Origin: Cryptomeria japonica
Taxonomy: Eukaryota; Streptophyta; Pinopsida; Cupressales; Cupressaceae
DNA: 64,000 nucleotides
Direction: 5' to 3'
Assembly: GCF_030272615.1 (NCBI RefSeq)
Contig: NC_081413.1
Span: 102,820,239-102,884,238 of the forward strand
The notes under the pieces: model-generated
What the model saw: only the letters and a program-made list of their open reading frames with translations
Database searches by the model: none
What the model was told of the DNA's origin: nothing
Translations under genes and position numbers: made by a program
Shown here: one piece after another, positions 23,033-33,558 of the stretch
Position numbering within the stretch: position 1 is the first letter of the stretch
How the letters are laid out: the number at the start of each line of letters is the position of its first letter

Positions 23033-25032
23033 TTTTGGAGAAGGATTTGCATTTTTTCTGTATTGATTGAAGGATTATTTTATGAGTTTTCTTGAAGCTT
23101 GGATTGGATTTCTTTGGGTTTGTTTGCTGGAATTTTGTTTCTAATTTTAAGAGGGTTCGTGTTCAAATATTCGTCGAGCCAAATTTTCTCTCTTTTTCTC
23201 CTATCTTTCTTCATAGATTTCTAGGTAAGTTTCTATTTTCTTGATTTTAATGTCAGTTTTATTTGTAGTTTTGATTAAATTGATTATAAGGTGGATTTGG
23301 ATTCATATTGTTTTAATTATATCTATTGTCTAAAATAAGTTCTTTATTTGTGTTTTGAAAAGATTGCAATATGTTTAAATCAGGTGTGGGGATTGATTGT
23401 TTCAATTGATCAATTTTTCTTTATACTTGATTGAAAACAATGTATGAATCCCTACAATTGTCTAGGTTTTTTTGTGTTTTTGTGATGTAGTTAGGCCTTA
23501 TTCAAATGGGCTTTTTTTGGATTTCAATTTGGATCCTTTATGTTACATTTTTCCTTTTTTTTTAGAATTCACATAGCTGCAGAGCTCAATTGTACACATT
23601 TAGGGATTCAATTGTGCAGCTCTAAGCTTCAATTGTGCATCTTCAAAAGAATAAATATGCATCTACAATGACCAATTGTGTAGGTCTTTTGGGTTTTCAT
23701 TTGGTTTGAAATTTGACTTAGTTTGGTCTTGTTAATATTCTTTCGAAGTTGTTTGCAAGCAACATTTTGGTTAAGTGTTTAGCATCTTCCTTTTCTTTTC
23801 GACCCGCTCTTCAATTCATGTGTTCTTGCCATGTGGTGTCATGGTGCTTCTCTAAGAATCTTATCTATCTCGCCATGCATTGAGAAAGTGTGGAGCTACC
23901 GTGTGGCACAAGTTTTTTCTTTGACGTAAGTGTTCCCAGTCCCACCATTCTCTATGTGCTAGTAGTGACACTTGGCGTCTCCACATTTCATGTCTCGGTC
24001 CCCATTTTGTGCTCGACTTTGAGTTTCCTCTAAGCTGCCACATGTCCCTTCGATGATTCATGAGCTAGAATGTGTTTGGTGTGGCAGTTTTCTTGTTTTG
24101 GCAAGTGCAGAGATCATCATGACGCAGTTTGCATAATGACATCGAAAGACTGTTTTCACCTTTTTGATTGCTTGTGTCTCTATGGACGTCACACAAGATT
24201 TTTCTATAGGGAATGCTTGCTAGGATCTTTCTTGTTCTTTCTTGCTGTTGGTTGAAGGGCGAGGGCTATTTATCGACCTTTCCTCTATTGTTTTAGGGGT
24301 TCGGACTTTAAGAAATGATTATTAGACTTTGGATCTATAAATCAGGCCTTTATGTTAATTATGTTTTATGGATGATAAACATATCAGACTGTGCCTATGG
24401 CCTTTATGGTTATTTTGTTTGAAGCTTAATAGATTAACTTCTATGCTATTTTTTGATTCAATAACTTATATGATATATGATGTGAGACTTTGCAAATTAA
24501 ACTACATATGTTGTTAAACTTGTTATATGTTAGATGAATGATGTACGTCATATTATGTTGAATGGGCCTTGTTTGATTATCTTCTCAAATTGTATTGAGC
24601 ATGTAGATTGTTGAATGGGCCTTAAAACTATAATTACTTGGGTTTTTTGTGCTGCAAATGTTCTAAAAGTATTCTGGTGCATTTCCTAATTAGTGTATCC
24701 TTTAAGTTTAATTTCTCCCTTTTCTCCCCCCCATTGTATGAAGAGCCAACTTCTCAAATCGGAAGGTTATTCAGTGAATTCACGCAAAGGTCCCCCATCA
24801 TTGAATTTCCCATAAAGCTGTTAGTGTTTAATCCAAAATTAGTAGTCAAAATTAGTGGGACCTAATTTGTGCTTAAAGCCTAAGCAGGTTTATGAACCAC
24901 AAACCTATTACCAGGAGTCAAACAACTTCAAATCCTAGTTTACTTCTGCCACCCTTGGTAACCATCCAATCGCCCACAATTGCTTCTTCTTAGAATCCAC
25001 TGGTTATCCTTGAGACAACCGTTCCCATAGTA
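23033..25032 (+). other. D leader with repeated CAATTGTGCA-like words
   Basis: Two kilobases without a recognised ORF. Near 23585-23690 the word CAATTGTGCA or a variant recurs about five times. A similar array of TCACGCAATCG-like words is present in the C leader. The remainder is AT-rich with nothing I can name. Confidence 0.5.
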
Positions 25033-26130
25033 ATGGCTTAAGTCCCTCCCAAAAGTTTTGTGACTTGGAACAGCGGCAGTCCCCTTATTCCTCCCATTCC
25101 ACCTGCACTATGGGTCCTTATTCCTACTTCAGCGCTAAAAGTCATCCCTAAATTCATTGGTGAAGATTCCAAGATGTCAAGGGAATAATTACAGGATGTG
25201 GCTAATGTTTGTACAGTCCATAATGTTACATAGAATATTGTATCTGTGAGATTGCTTGTAGCTTCATTTAAAGGAAGAGCTTTAGATTGGTATAGATCTC
25301 TTGCATCCAATTCTATAGATGAATAGGATAAGCTTGATGATTGTTTCTTCGAGATATTTTTAGATAAGGCAGATAGATCATCTTTGATGAAACAACTAAT
25401 TACAATCAAGAGAGCTCCTTATGAAGCGGTGATATACTTTAATATCAGGTTTCAAAGAACCCGACATAGGATACCTTTGTCCTCTCTCCCACCCATAGAT
25501 ATGGTTTTTATCTTCTATTTGAAAGCATTCAATTTAGATATATCTATGATGATCCAATCTCTCGGAGGCAATACTCTCCCAAATGCATATGATTTGGCAG
25601 TCCAAGCAGAGAATAATTTAATTGATACTGGGAATCTTGCACCACGACCGCTCATGTTGGTCTTCCCTGAAATATCGAATCAAGTACCTGAGCCTGTCAC
25701 ACCAAGCACTTCTACGCCTCAATCCATGTGCGTATACCCTGGATCCCAACAATCTAGCACGTCCTCTTCTTCAGGTCTAGCTATGGAATTCAATGACATG
25801 AAAAATTTGCTGCGATATTTTTCGAATGAGATCATTAACCTAAAAAGGTCCCAAACTCCCTCTGCTAGACCTACTTCCAACAAAATTTCCAAGGAAATAA
25901 ACACCCATATCGGAAAAACTAATATGCGAACAATCAAGCTTCCTCAAGTCAAACAAATGGCTAGATAGTTCAAGTGCCTAATCCACTGCAAACCGTTTAT
26001 TCTAGTACCAACAAAGAATTAACTATAGCACAAAATAATCTGGTGGATGACACCAATTCTTGGTGTTTCCCATGTACCAATTCCCACGCTCCAAGAAATT
26101 GTCTAAGGGGTAATTTGCAATAAAAGATTG
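25033..26130 (+). pseudogene. D gag
   Basis: From ATG 25033 the frame has the retrotransposon gag order: FIGEDS near 25154, LVASFKGRALDWYRSL near 25255 and a hydrophilic C-terminus. A zinc-knuckle-like CFPCTNSHAPRNC follows near 26064, in another frame after a shift near 25965. Stops include 25036, 25186 and 25231. The product would be the capsid/nucleocapsid precursor. From 25336 the frame is open to 25968. Confidence 0.8.
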
Positions 26131-26162
26131 CAGATCAATAGAGTCAAGGTTCTACCTCATAC

Positions 26163-27060
26163 GTGGGGGTTTATGCTTCCCCTAACATAGATAATGTAGC
26201 CCTCATCACTCAGATGCAAGGCATGTCGATGGAGAAAGAAACTAAGATAGCCCTGAATCATGCTTTATTTTTTTGGTTTGAAGATGAGGATTTTGTACTC
26301 ATAAATGATGCAATTGTATCAAGTTTGGTAACTCCCCAAGTACAGTCAGACTACAACCTTCGGTCAAAAAGATGGTTGATAGGAGAGCCTATAGGCGCAC
26401 AAGGGAATTTCAACTTAGAAAAGGCTCTTGAACAACCCACGGTTGCTGCCACATATCAAAGAAAGGATTTTATCCCCTTAAAGCTGAGAGAAGTAAAAGT
26501 GTTTGTGTCATCAGTATTAGACATGGTAGAATAGCTAAAGAAAGCCCCAACTAATGTCTCTTTATGGGATATCCTTAGCATCTCGGAGAAAAAAGGCCGG
26601 TTAAAAGAAGCTCTAGTAGAGGTAGAAAGACCTGCCACCAGGAATGTCACAAATTCCTCGCGGGCTAATGAGGAAAGACCTGTGACTCCTGCAACGCAAT
26701 CATGCTTTGCAGCTGTGCTAACAAATGAGGTCAAACCACCTAGGTCCCAAGCGGAGGGTAAGCCTAAACCAAATCCATTCTATTTGACTCTCATCATAGG
26801 AGACAAGGTTTTGCATAATTCCATGATAGACTCTGGTGCTAGCACCATTGTCATGCCAAAGCAGATTGTTGAGGTTTTGAACATCAAATATGCCCCTCTA
26901 AGTACGGGTTTTATGCAATTAGACATAAATAAAGTTTAGACTGTGGGTCTTATCAAAAGTCTTTCACTGACACTGTTTGCATGTCCTAATGTCACTATAT
27001 CCCAAGAGGTAGTATTCATTGATATCCCCCTATTTTCGGCCTCTACCTCTCCCATGAATT
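26163..27060 (+). pseudogene. D protease region
   Basis: Same frame as the zinc knuckle. The aspartic protease signature MIDSGASTIVMP lies near 26824-26860, preceded by a long hydrophilic linker (EGKPKPNPFY). One stop at 26527 (TAG) and another at 26937 interrupt it. Protease would cleave the polyprotein. A frame change follows near 27100-27230. Confidence 0.8.
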
Positions 27061-27231
27061 AATTGCTAAGATAGGAGGTTACCTATCCCTATATTGGTCC
27101 CATCTCATCCTCTAGACCTAGCATGGTGTTAAACTCAAAATCCTTTCAGAGCCCCTACATACAAGGCATATAGTTGATCAAGTTATGATCAACTTTGAGC
27201 CAACCCATACCTCCATCTCTAATGAGGAGAG

Positions 27232-27945
27232 ACAAATGTAGAGCTTTTAGAGGATGAAGAGGTGACTGGTGACATTACACAAGAACAAGAAGTCTTCCTT
27301 AATGAGTTCATAAATTCTAACCCATATGCCAATTACCATGCTACGGGTCTTGGTACCTATTGTATTTTTGATGAGGATTAGATTATTCCAAAATTGATTA
27401 AAGACCCACTAACCAAGGAGGAGTTGTCTTCGACACTCTAGACCTTGCACTTTGATGGTGCCAGATGCAAAGTAGGTTTAAGTGTTGGAGTTTGCCTTAC
27501 GTTGCCCTCTGGTGAACAAGTCTCGAGATCTTTCCACTTGTAGTTTGTTTGTTCAAACAATGAAATAGAGTATGAGGGACTAATTTAGGGCCTGAGCTTA
27601 GTAGAATGGATGAGGATTAAATAGTTGAAAGTCTTAGGAGATTCTGAGCTAATAGTGCACCAAGTCCAAGGGATCTCAAATTCCAAACATGTCCACATGA
27701 GGTTATATCACCACAAAATATGGGATTTGATTGAAAGTTTTGATGCTTTCAATATCCAGACAATTCCCCGCAAGGAAAATGCAATCGTTGATCAGATGGC
27801 CACTATTAGGTCACAATTCGACCCTATTGTAGATTTGCTTACCAACCCTCAAGAACTCTGCATGGTCATTCGACCGACTATTCCAGACAATGACACCCAT
27901 TGGCAAGTATTTGAAAGTGATGAACAAATTTCTCTATTCATCTAA
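27232..27945 (+). pseudogene. D archaeal-type RNase H domain, located before RT
   Basis: After an acidic linker the frame gives HFDGARCKVGLSVGV (27448 on), CSNNEIEYEGLI (about 27553-27588), VLGDSELIVHQVQG (27631 on) and IPRKENAIVDQMA (about 27763-27801). This is the full RNase H order with four acidic residues still present: Asp at 27454, Glu in EIEYEG, Asp at 27640 and Asp at 27790. The pattern (NN.xEYE, GDSELxxxQVxG, IPRxxN) matches the second, archaeal-type RNase H of Tat elements rather than the gypsy one. TAG stops interrupt it at 27439, 27541, 27586 and 27622. Its place between protease and RT is unusual. Confidence 0.8.
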
Positions 27946-28224
27946 CACTCTGGTGAATTTGTTGATCAAATGCAACCTAAAGTAAGGGAGGCTTACAAAG
28001 ATCAAATCATTCAATTGAAATCCAATAAAATCCCAAATGGATTGATCACCCTTGAGAATTTATTTGATCATGATGATGCTAAAAATGACAAACAAAAATT
28101 CATAGATGACAAGGGTGACTACACTGAAATGCCAGTGGAAATTGGAGAATGCTCAAGGTTGGAAAGGGGGTTTCTCCAAAAGATGAAGAAAGGTTGGCTT
28201 GCTATTATGATGAATACCTTGGTG

Positions 28225-29560
28225 TGATTGCATGGTCATATGTGGATTTGAAAGGTTATAACTCTAACATCATCTAGCATACCATTAAACTTGTTGATGG
28301 TGCCAAGCTAGTCCGACAGAAACACAAGCCTGTTAATCCAAAGATTGAGACTCTCATGGGGCAAGAATTGAAAAAGTTAATAGAATCCAATATTTTTTAT
28401 CCCATTAAGAACACTACATGGGTATCAAATTTGGTACTAGTCAGGAAGAAGAATGGAGATATCCGACTTAGTGTAGATTTTTTGTGACCTAAATCAAGCC
28501 TCCCTGAAGGATCACTACCCTTTACCACCAATGGAGCTGTTGTTGCACACCACGGATAGGTCATAAATATTTTTTATGTTAGATGGATTCTCAGGTTATA
28601 ACCAAGTATTAGTCAAACTAGAAGACCGACATAAGACCACGTTCACCATTAAATGGGGAATGTTTGCTTACTAGAAGATGCCATTTGGATTGTCAAAAAA
28701 TGGTGTGACCTTTCAAAGGGATATGGATTTAGATTTTAAGGAGTTGATAAAAAAAATCATCCTTATCTACTTGGATGATCTACTGTGTTCTCAAAACTCA
28801 AGGAAGATCATTTTGATCAACCCGAGCTAGTCTTCCAAAAGTTCTTAGAATTTGGTATCTCTTTGAACCCAAAGAAATATATGTTTGGAGTCCCATAAGG
28901 GAAATTTATGGGTTATGTAGTATATAAAGAAGGAGTCTCAATTGATCCCGATCATGTGAAAGTAATAAAGGATATCCCTCTTCTTGTCAACAAGAAAGGT
29001 GTGCAGTTGTTCTTGGGCAAGGTTAATTTTGTTAGTCATTTCATCTCTGACTTCGCCGGAATGGTAAGGCCTATGACACTTATACTCAACAAGGACACAC
29101 ATTTTAAATGGATCCCTAAAGAAAAGGAGGCATTCGAGAAAATCAAAGACGCCATTTCATCAGTCACAGTCCTTTCAAATCTTGACATGTCTAGGGATTT
29201 CATAATGTATGTCTTCTCCAGCAATCACAACATTGTCGTGGTTTTAAATGAAAAGGATGTAGATCAAAAGGGTGAAAACCTGATAGCCTTCCATTTCAAA
29301 ATTACTAAAATGATATGAGGCTAAGCACAACTTTGTTGAGAAGCAAGCCCTGGCCATTGTCAAAGGCCTTAAGAAATTTTGGCATTTCATTGCCTGTAAC
29401 AAAACTACTGTATATGTCACTCATCCTTCAGTCTGGGAATATATAATGGAAGGTGACATTACAAAAAAAGAGCTAACTAGATAACCAAAATCCTAGAGTA
29501 TGACAACAACGTCAGACCAATGAAGGTAATCCATGGAAAGGGCCTTTGTGAATACTTAGC
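28225..29560 (+). pseudogene. D reverse transcriptase and degenerate gypsy RNase H
   Basis: RT blocks in order: IAWSYVDLK near 28228, ELKKLIESN near 28366, VRKKNGDIRL near 28441, DLNQAS across a frame change near 28490, LDGFSGYNQ near 28582, MPFGLSKNGVTFQR near 28678, and an intact active site IYLDDLL at 28765-28785. A connection domain follows (GKVNFVSHFISDFAG near 29018, then FKWIPKEKEAF). The normal gypsy RNase H is badly decayed: a DMSRDFIMYVF remnant near 29185 and EKQALAIVKGLKKF near 29340 in shifted frames. The last block, HGKGLCEYLA near 29535, is typical of Tat elements. Confidence 0.85.
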
Positions 29561-29660
29561 CTAGGAGTCAAGCCCTCAAGAAATTGAGATTACTGTGGAG
29601 GAATTTGTGATGGACACCTTTGAGCTGACAACATGTTGGGTCACAGAATGAAAGAATTTC

Positions 29661-30887
29661 ATGATGAATGGGATCTTCCCACCTGACATTTCCTTTGAAA
29701 AGAAAAGGTTCTACAGAATGAAAAATAGTGGATACCACCTGGTTGAAGGGGTTCTTTTCAAAATAAATTTTGATGGAATTTTACTCCATTGTGTAGACAA
29801 AGATCAAGCCCACAAGATCTTGCAGGAGTTCCATCATGGATTTGTAGGGGGTCACTATTCAACACAAACCACTATCATTAAGATCACTCGTGCTGGATAT
29901 TTTTGGCCCTCAATGTTTAAAGATGCACATGCATTGGTAAAAAAATGTAAGGAATGCCATTTTTACAGTGGCAGATGTAGGAATACAACAATGTCTCTCA
30001 GACCAATAGTGGTCAAAGATCCCTTCACTTAGTGGGGTCAGGACTTCATAGGAATGGTTAATCCACCAAGATCAGTTGGACACAAATGGATCCTCATTTC
30101 CACTGATTACTTCACTAGATGGTTTGAAGCTGTACTATTAAGAAATTCTATAGAGACATAAATCCTTACATTTATGGAAGAGCTAGTATGTTAGTATGGC
30201 CTATTAAAGACTATAATATCAGATAATGTGCAAGCATTAGTAGGTTTTTGAGTGACCTAATTCACTCTCACCCAAGTTATTTACCTAAAAACTTACTCAA
30301 ACTATTATCCACAGGTAAATGGCTTGGCTGAGTCCACTAATAAGAACTTGATAAGGCTCATCAAAAGGATTGGGTTCGATTACAAAAGGGAGTGGCATCA
30401 TCACCTGAGAAGTGCATTATGGGCAGACCGGATCACACCTAAACAAATCCTCAAGAACTCTCCATATAAGCTAGTTTACGGTAAAGATACCTTATTCCCT
30501 ATATCCATGGAAATCTCTGCCTTACAACTCCTCAAATCTATTGAGGTGGAAGAAAATGAGCCCATGGAAGTAAGGTTAGCGGAACTCATGGAATTACAGG
30601 AATCAAGAGAAGCAACATTTGAGTCGCTTCAAAACCACTTGCAAACTATCAAGAGATGGTTTGAAAGTAAGAAGAGTTTTGACCCAGGATTCAAGCAGGG
30701 AGATCTTGTCTTGAAATATAATGAAAGGGCTGCTAGGCCAGGTCAGCGTGAAAAAATTGATGGCTTATGGGAGGGACCTTTCCATATAACCAATTGCAAG
30801 TGGTTTAACATATTCGACCTTGAAAGCATGCAAGGAGAGTCCCTCGAAATCCCGGTTAACAGGTTTTACCTTAAACATTTCTATTAA
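29661..30887 (+). pseudogene. D integrase
   Basis: Zinc-binding region with H(H)GFVGGHYS near 29835 and CKECHF near 29950. The core carries Asp in GQDFIG near 30036, Asp in IISDN near 30217 and Glu in GLAESTNK near 30320. From 30324 the frame is open to TAA 30885-30887 and includes the SPYKLVYGKD and PGFKQGDLVLK...GLWEGPF blocks found in gypsy integrase C-termini. Stops at 30030 and 30160 and others near 30190-30255 disrupt the core. I see no chromodomain, as expected for a Tat-type element. Confidence 0.88.
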
Positions 30888-31121
30888 GCATTTGTAATCC
30901 CATGTAAATAGTGTGTATTTAGTGTGCCCTTATTTATTTAATTATGATCCTTCATGTATTGTAAGGAACAAAAGTAAAACCATAAGATACGCTATGAACA
31001 AGCAAAAGAGAGACATTATATTATATTGTAGTATCTTTTTGTACAATATATCAAAAAGGATCATATCTCATAAGTTTGTCAGAGTAGGGTGACAGGTTGT
31101 TGAGGCAAGGAGTGCAGTTCT
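30888..31121. other. Spacer after D integrase
   Basis: AT-rich, no ORF or repeat recognised. It separates the sense pol from the convergent antisense ORF. Confidence 0.4.
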
Positions 31122-31867
31122 TTAGTCATCTTCTTCATCCTCTTCCTCTTCCACAAGGAATTCAAAATCACCATCCTCCTCATCTTCTTCCTCCATCCAT
31201 TCATAGCCTAAGTCATTGTTCGACTCCTAAAAAATTGAGACATGTACCAGATGTGGAAGGATGTGTGGTGTCAGGATCTGCAGGAAGATGTAGTCCCAGA
31301 AATCAATGTAACAAGTCGTGCCAGTCGGGGTAGGCACTATCATATGGACTCAAAGGATAAACTCAGTAGCACACTCTACTCAAAAGTGATGAGTAGACAA
31401 CAATCTTTAAACCACCAATAAGTGGATACCAGTCCACATCTTCTCCAGAGGCTATGAAGTGTTGCAAGTCGAAAGCCAAGGGCAGACCTCTGAAAGGAAC
31501 AAAAATATTTCTCTACATCCTCAAGACCACCCAGATACTTTGATGAGAAGAGTGTGTGAGTCAGCTCTATTTCTAGATAATCATTTTTCCTAGCGTCTAG
31601 CAATGAGGCCACAAAACATGAGCAAATATCCGTGTTGACATAATATCTATCTACATTATTGATAAAGTCCTCCCCAAGCACCCATTTAATAATGGCAATA
31701 ATGAAAGGTATTTTTTGATGTGTCATACTTTGTAACCATTGGTCCAAAACCTTCCCTAGGAATGCGACCTGTGCCTTGCTGCTTGTGAGCCTAACAAAAG
31801 TGTCCATGGCTCTAGAAACTTCATCGTTAAGCCAGCTACTATGCAAAAAGATGTCTGAAAAAGACAT
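31122..31867 (-). pseudogene. D antisense extra ORF with acidic C-terminal tail
   Basis: On the minus strand an ORF of 163 codons runs from ATG 31867 (MSFSDIFLHSSW) to TGA 31376. It is helical-looking, with SYxxL-type hydrophobic spacing, and I recognise no domain. Further on, in another frame, 31226-31122 encodes 34 residues that are almost all Glu/Asp (for example EWMEEEDEEDGDFEF) ending at TAA. A polypyrimidine run plus AG directly precedes this tail at about 31233-31227, so an intron is possible; a frameshift is the simpler alternative. A TATA-like TATAAAT lies just upstream of the ATG. Antisense extra ORFs between integrase and 3' LTR are known in some Tat elements. The function is unknown. 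Confidence 0.5.
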
Positions 31868-32434
31868 ATTTATAGCTAATTCCCAGCTTTGGATAATGAA
31901 TGAATAAAAAAAACCAGCACCCTCTATCTTTAATGTGGTTTTCCTTTCTCATTACTCACACAAGTGAATGAAGTTGGGTTTGATAATTGCATATGTCTTG
32001 ATTAAATCCTTGAGAAGAGAAGTGGCGTACTCAAACACCACACGTATCCTCAAGTACATTTTTCCTAAACCTAGTAAACTAAAGGACTGATTCGACTCGT
32101 GTTAGCTTTGATGGCTGTGAATGTTTTCCTTAATGAGGAAATTTGTTCTAACAAGCAGATCATCTCAAGTGGCTCAAAATGATGGAGTAGTGGGAAAATA
32201 TCTTTTCAAAAATGCGAATGGTGAAACTTCTTTGCATTTCAGCATTAATGTCGCATAGAAAATAAGGTGGCATACGTGCAGACTGATACCTATAATAAAT
32301 GCACCTTTTTGAACACAAATCTAGGCATGCAATGCATTTAAGGAAGAAAGGCTCAAAAGTGCATGCAAGATATTCATTTTTCATCTCAAGTGCCAAAGTC
32401 CTCAAGAACTGTCAGGAAGCTTGTCTGCAGAGAA
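31868..32434. other. Region between the two D extra ORFs
   Basis: Likely a divergent promoter region for the antisense and sense extra ORFs, by position only. An 81-codon minus-strand frame at 32160-32405 has no recognised feature and I do not call it. Confidence 0.35.
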
Positions 32435-33558
32435 ATGGAGATAGCAGCAGGGACCTCTAACCCTTCCCAGGGCGAGATGTGGGTGGATGTGTACAAAGAA
32501 ATATCATATGTGTCTCACATTATACCTCTAAAGTCAGAGTACCCCAAAACTAATCCCAAGTTGAAGATGCACACTCGCGACCCCATGGTGGTAATCGACT
32601 CATTTGAAGATATCGTTGAGCCTGATCTACACAAACAACCAAAGGGCCTCAGGGAGGCTTCATGCACAAGAATGTCAAACCATAGGAATGAGCCACAGTC
32701 TACAACATTTAAATTCTAGAATAGCAACATTCCCCAATTATTGGTCCCCATGATTCCACATTGTCTAGAATTTGTTGTAGTGTGCGCAAATAGATTCGTG
32801 CCAGACTCTTCTTCGATACATGACTCTTCTTTGTGGGTTATCATAACCCTAGATGCTATTAGGGAGATGCTGTGCTGCCCTAGAATTGACATCACATAGA
32901 ATTTTTACAAAGATGCAATGGAAGATTATTGGTACTCCAGGCGAGACATCATCCCCTTTTGTCAAACCAGGCTAAATCAAAGTTCAATGGTTGAACTTCC
33001 CAAGCTCCCAGTGCAAGAAAGATGACTTAAGGACATCATCTCTACAATTGCATTCCTGTGCGGTCATGATAGTGACCGAGAGATCTCAGCTCCCATGATG
33101 GGGTTTCTTTTTAAATGCCAGAAACCAAAAGAGCCATTTCGTTTTGACTTCTCTGTATTGATAGCCAAAGAAATGATAATGCAACTAGCCCAGTTTGAGT
33201 AGTCAAGACAGCTCACATTCGCTTCTTTCCTATTTCATCTGTTCGTACACCAAAATTTCCCTTTCTTTAGTCAATTCATGTGATTGGCTACCCATGATGA
33301 GCAAGGATACAAGATGTTAGTGTCCGTCTAGACACCCGTCTTGTCGGCTACCTATGATGCATATTAGTTTTTAGATTGTTTCCTGGCCCCCGTCTTTCAA
33401 GATTTTGGTATTATTCCTCAGGAGCCGCTTGTCCAGTTTTCCTAGATTCAAGTGAATTGTATTATTAATGAACACCTCCGCTGTGACTGGTTCTTAAGTA
33501 GATATTTTTCTTTAATCCGGGTACATGGATTTTCTGAGGAACCATTATGCCTACCTAC
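32435..33558 (+). pseudogene. D sense extra ORF, truncated by insertion of C
   Basis: From ATG 32435 (MEIAAGTSNPSQGE) a single frame of 374 codons runs without any frameshift to the C insertion point. It then reads into LTR sequence and stops within 12 bases. Eight stops interrupt it, all TAG or TGA. The reading is clearly protein-like: TLDAIREMLCCP near 32850, a MEDYWYSRRDIIPF block near 32919, STIAFLCGH near 33042 and IAKEMIMQLAQFE near 33162. No known catalytic motif is seen. The AIxxxxxxP and ExxIxxL...TF motifs also occur, in the same order and similar spacing, in the A2 unknown ORF. Possibly related to the plant proteins annotated as putative plant transposon protein. Confidence 0.65.

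Larger units (their letters stand above)
22010..33558 (+). mobile_element. Element D: Tat-type Ty3/gypsy element with extra ORFs, 3' end displaced by C
   Basis: Order is LTR (22010-23032), leader, gag, protease, archaeal-type RNase H, reverse transcriptase, degenerate gypsy RNase H, integrase, an antisense ORF and a sense ORF. RT before integrase makes it Ty3/gypsy. A second RNase H of archaeal type and extra ORFs after integrase are known traits of the Tat lineage in plants. The sense ORF is cut by the C insertion at 33558. The rest of D and its 3' LTR must lie right of the window. Many stops and frame changes make all of it inactive. Confidence 0.75.

Noticed and set aside
23780-24260. Possible host exon in the D leader (short ORFs on both strands, higher GC)
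   Set aside because: No sustained frame, no recognised domain, and position between LTR and gag fits an element leader.
32160-32405. 81-codon minus-strand ORF
   Set aside because: Overlaps the likely promoter region and the upstream part of the sense ORF; no motif, and length is compatible with chance.
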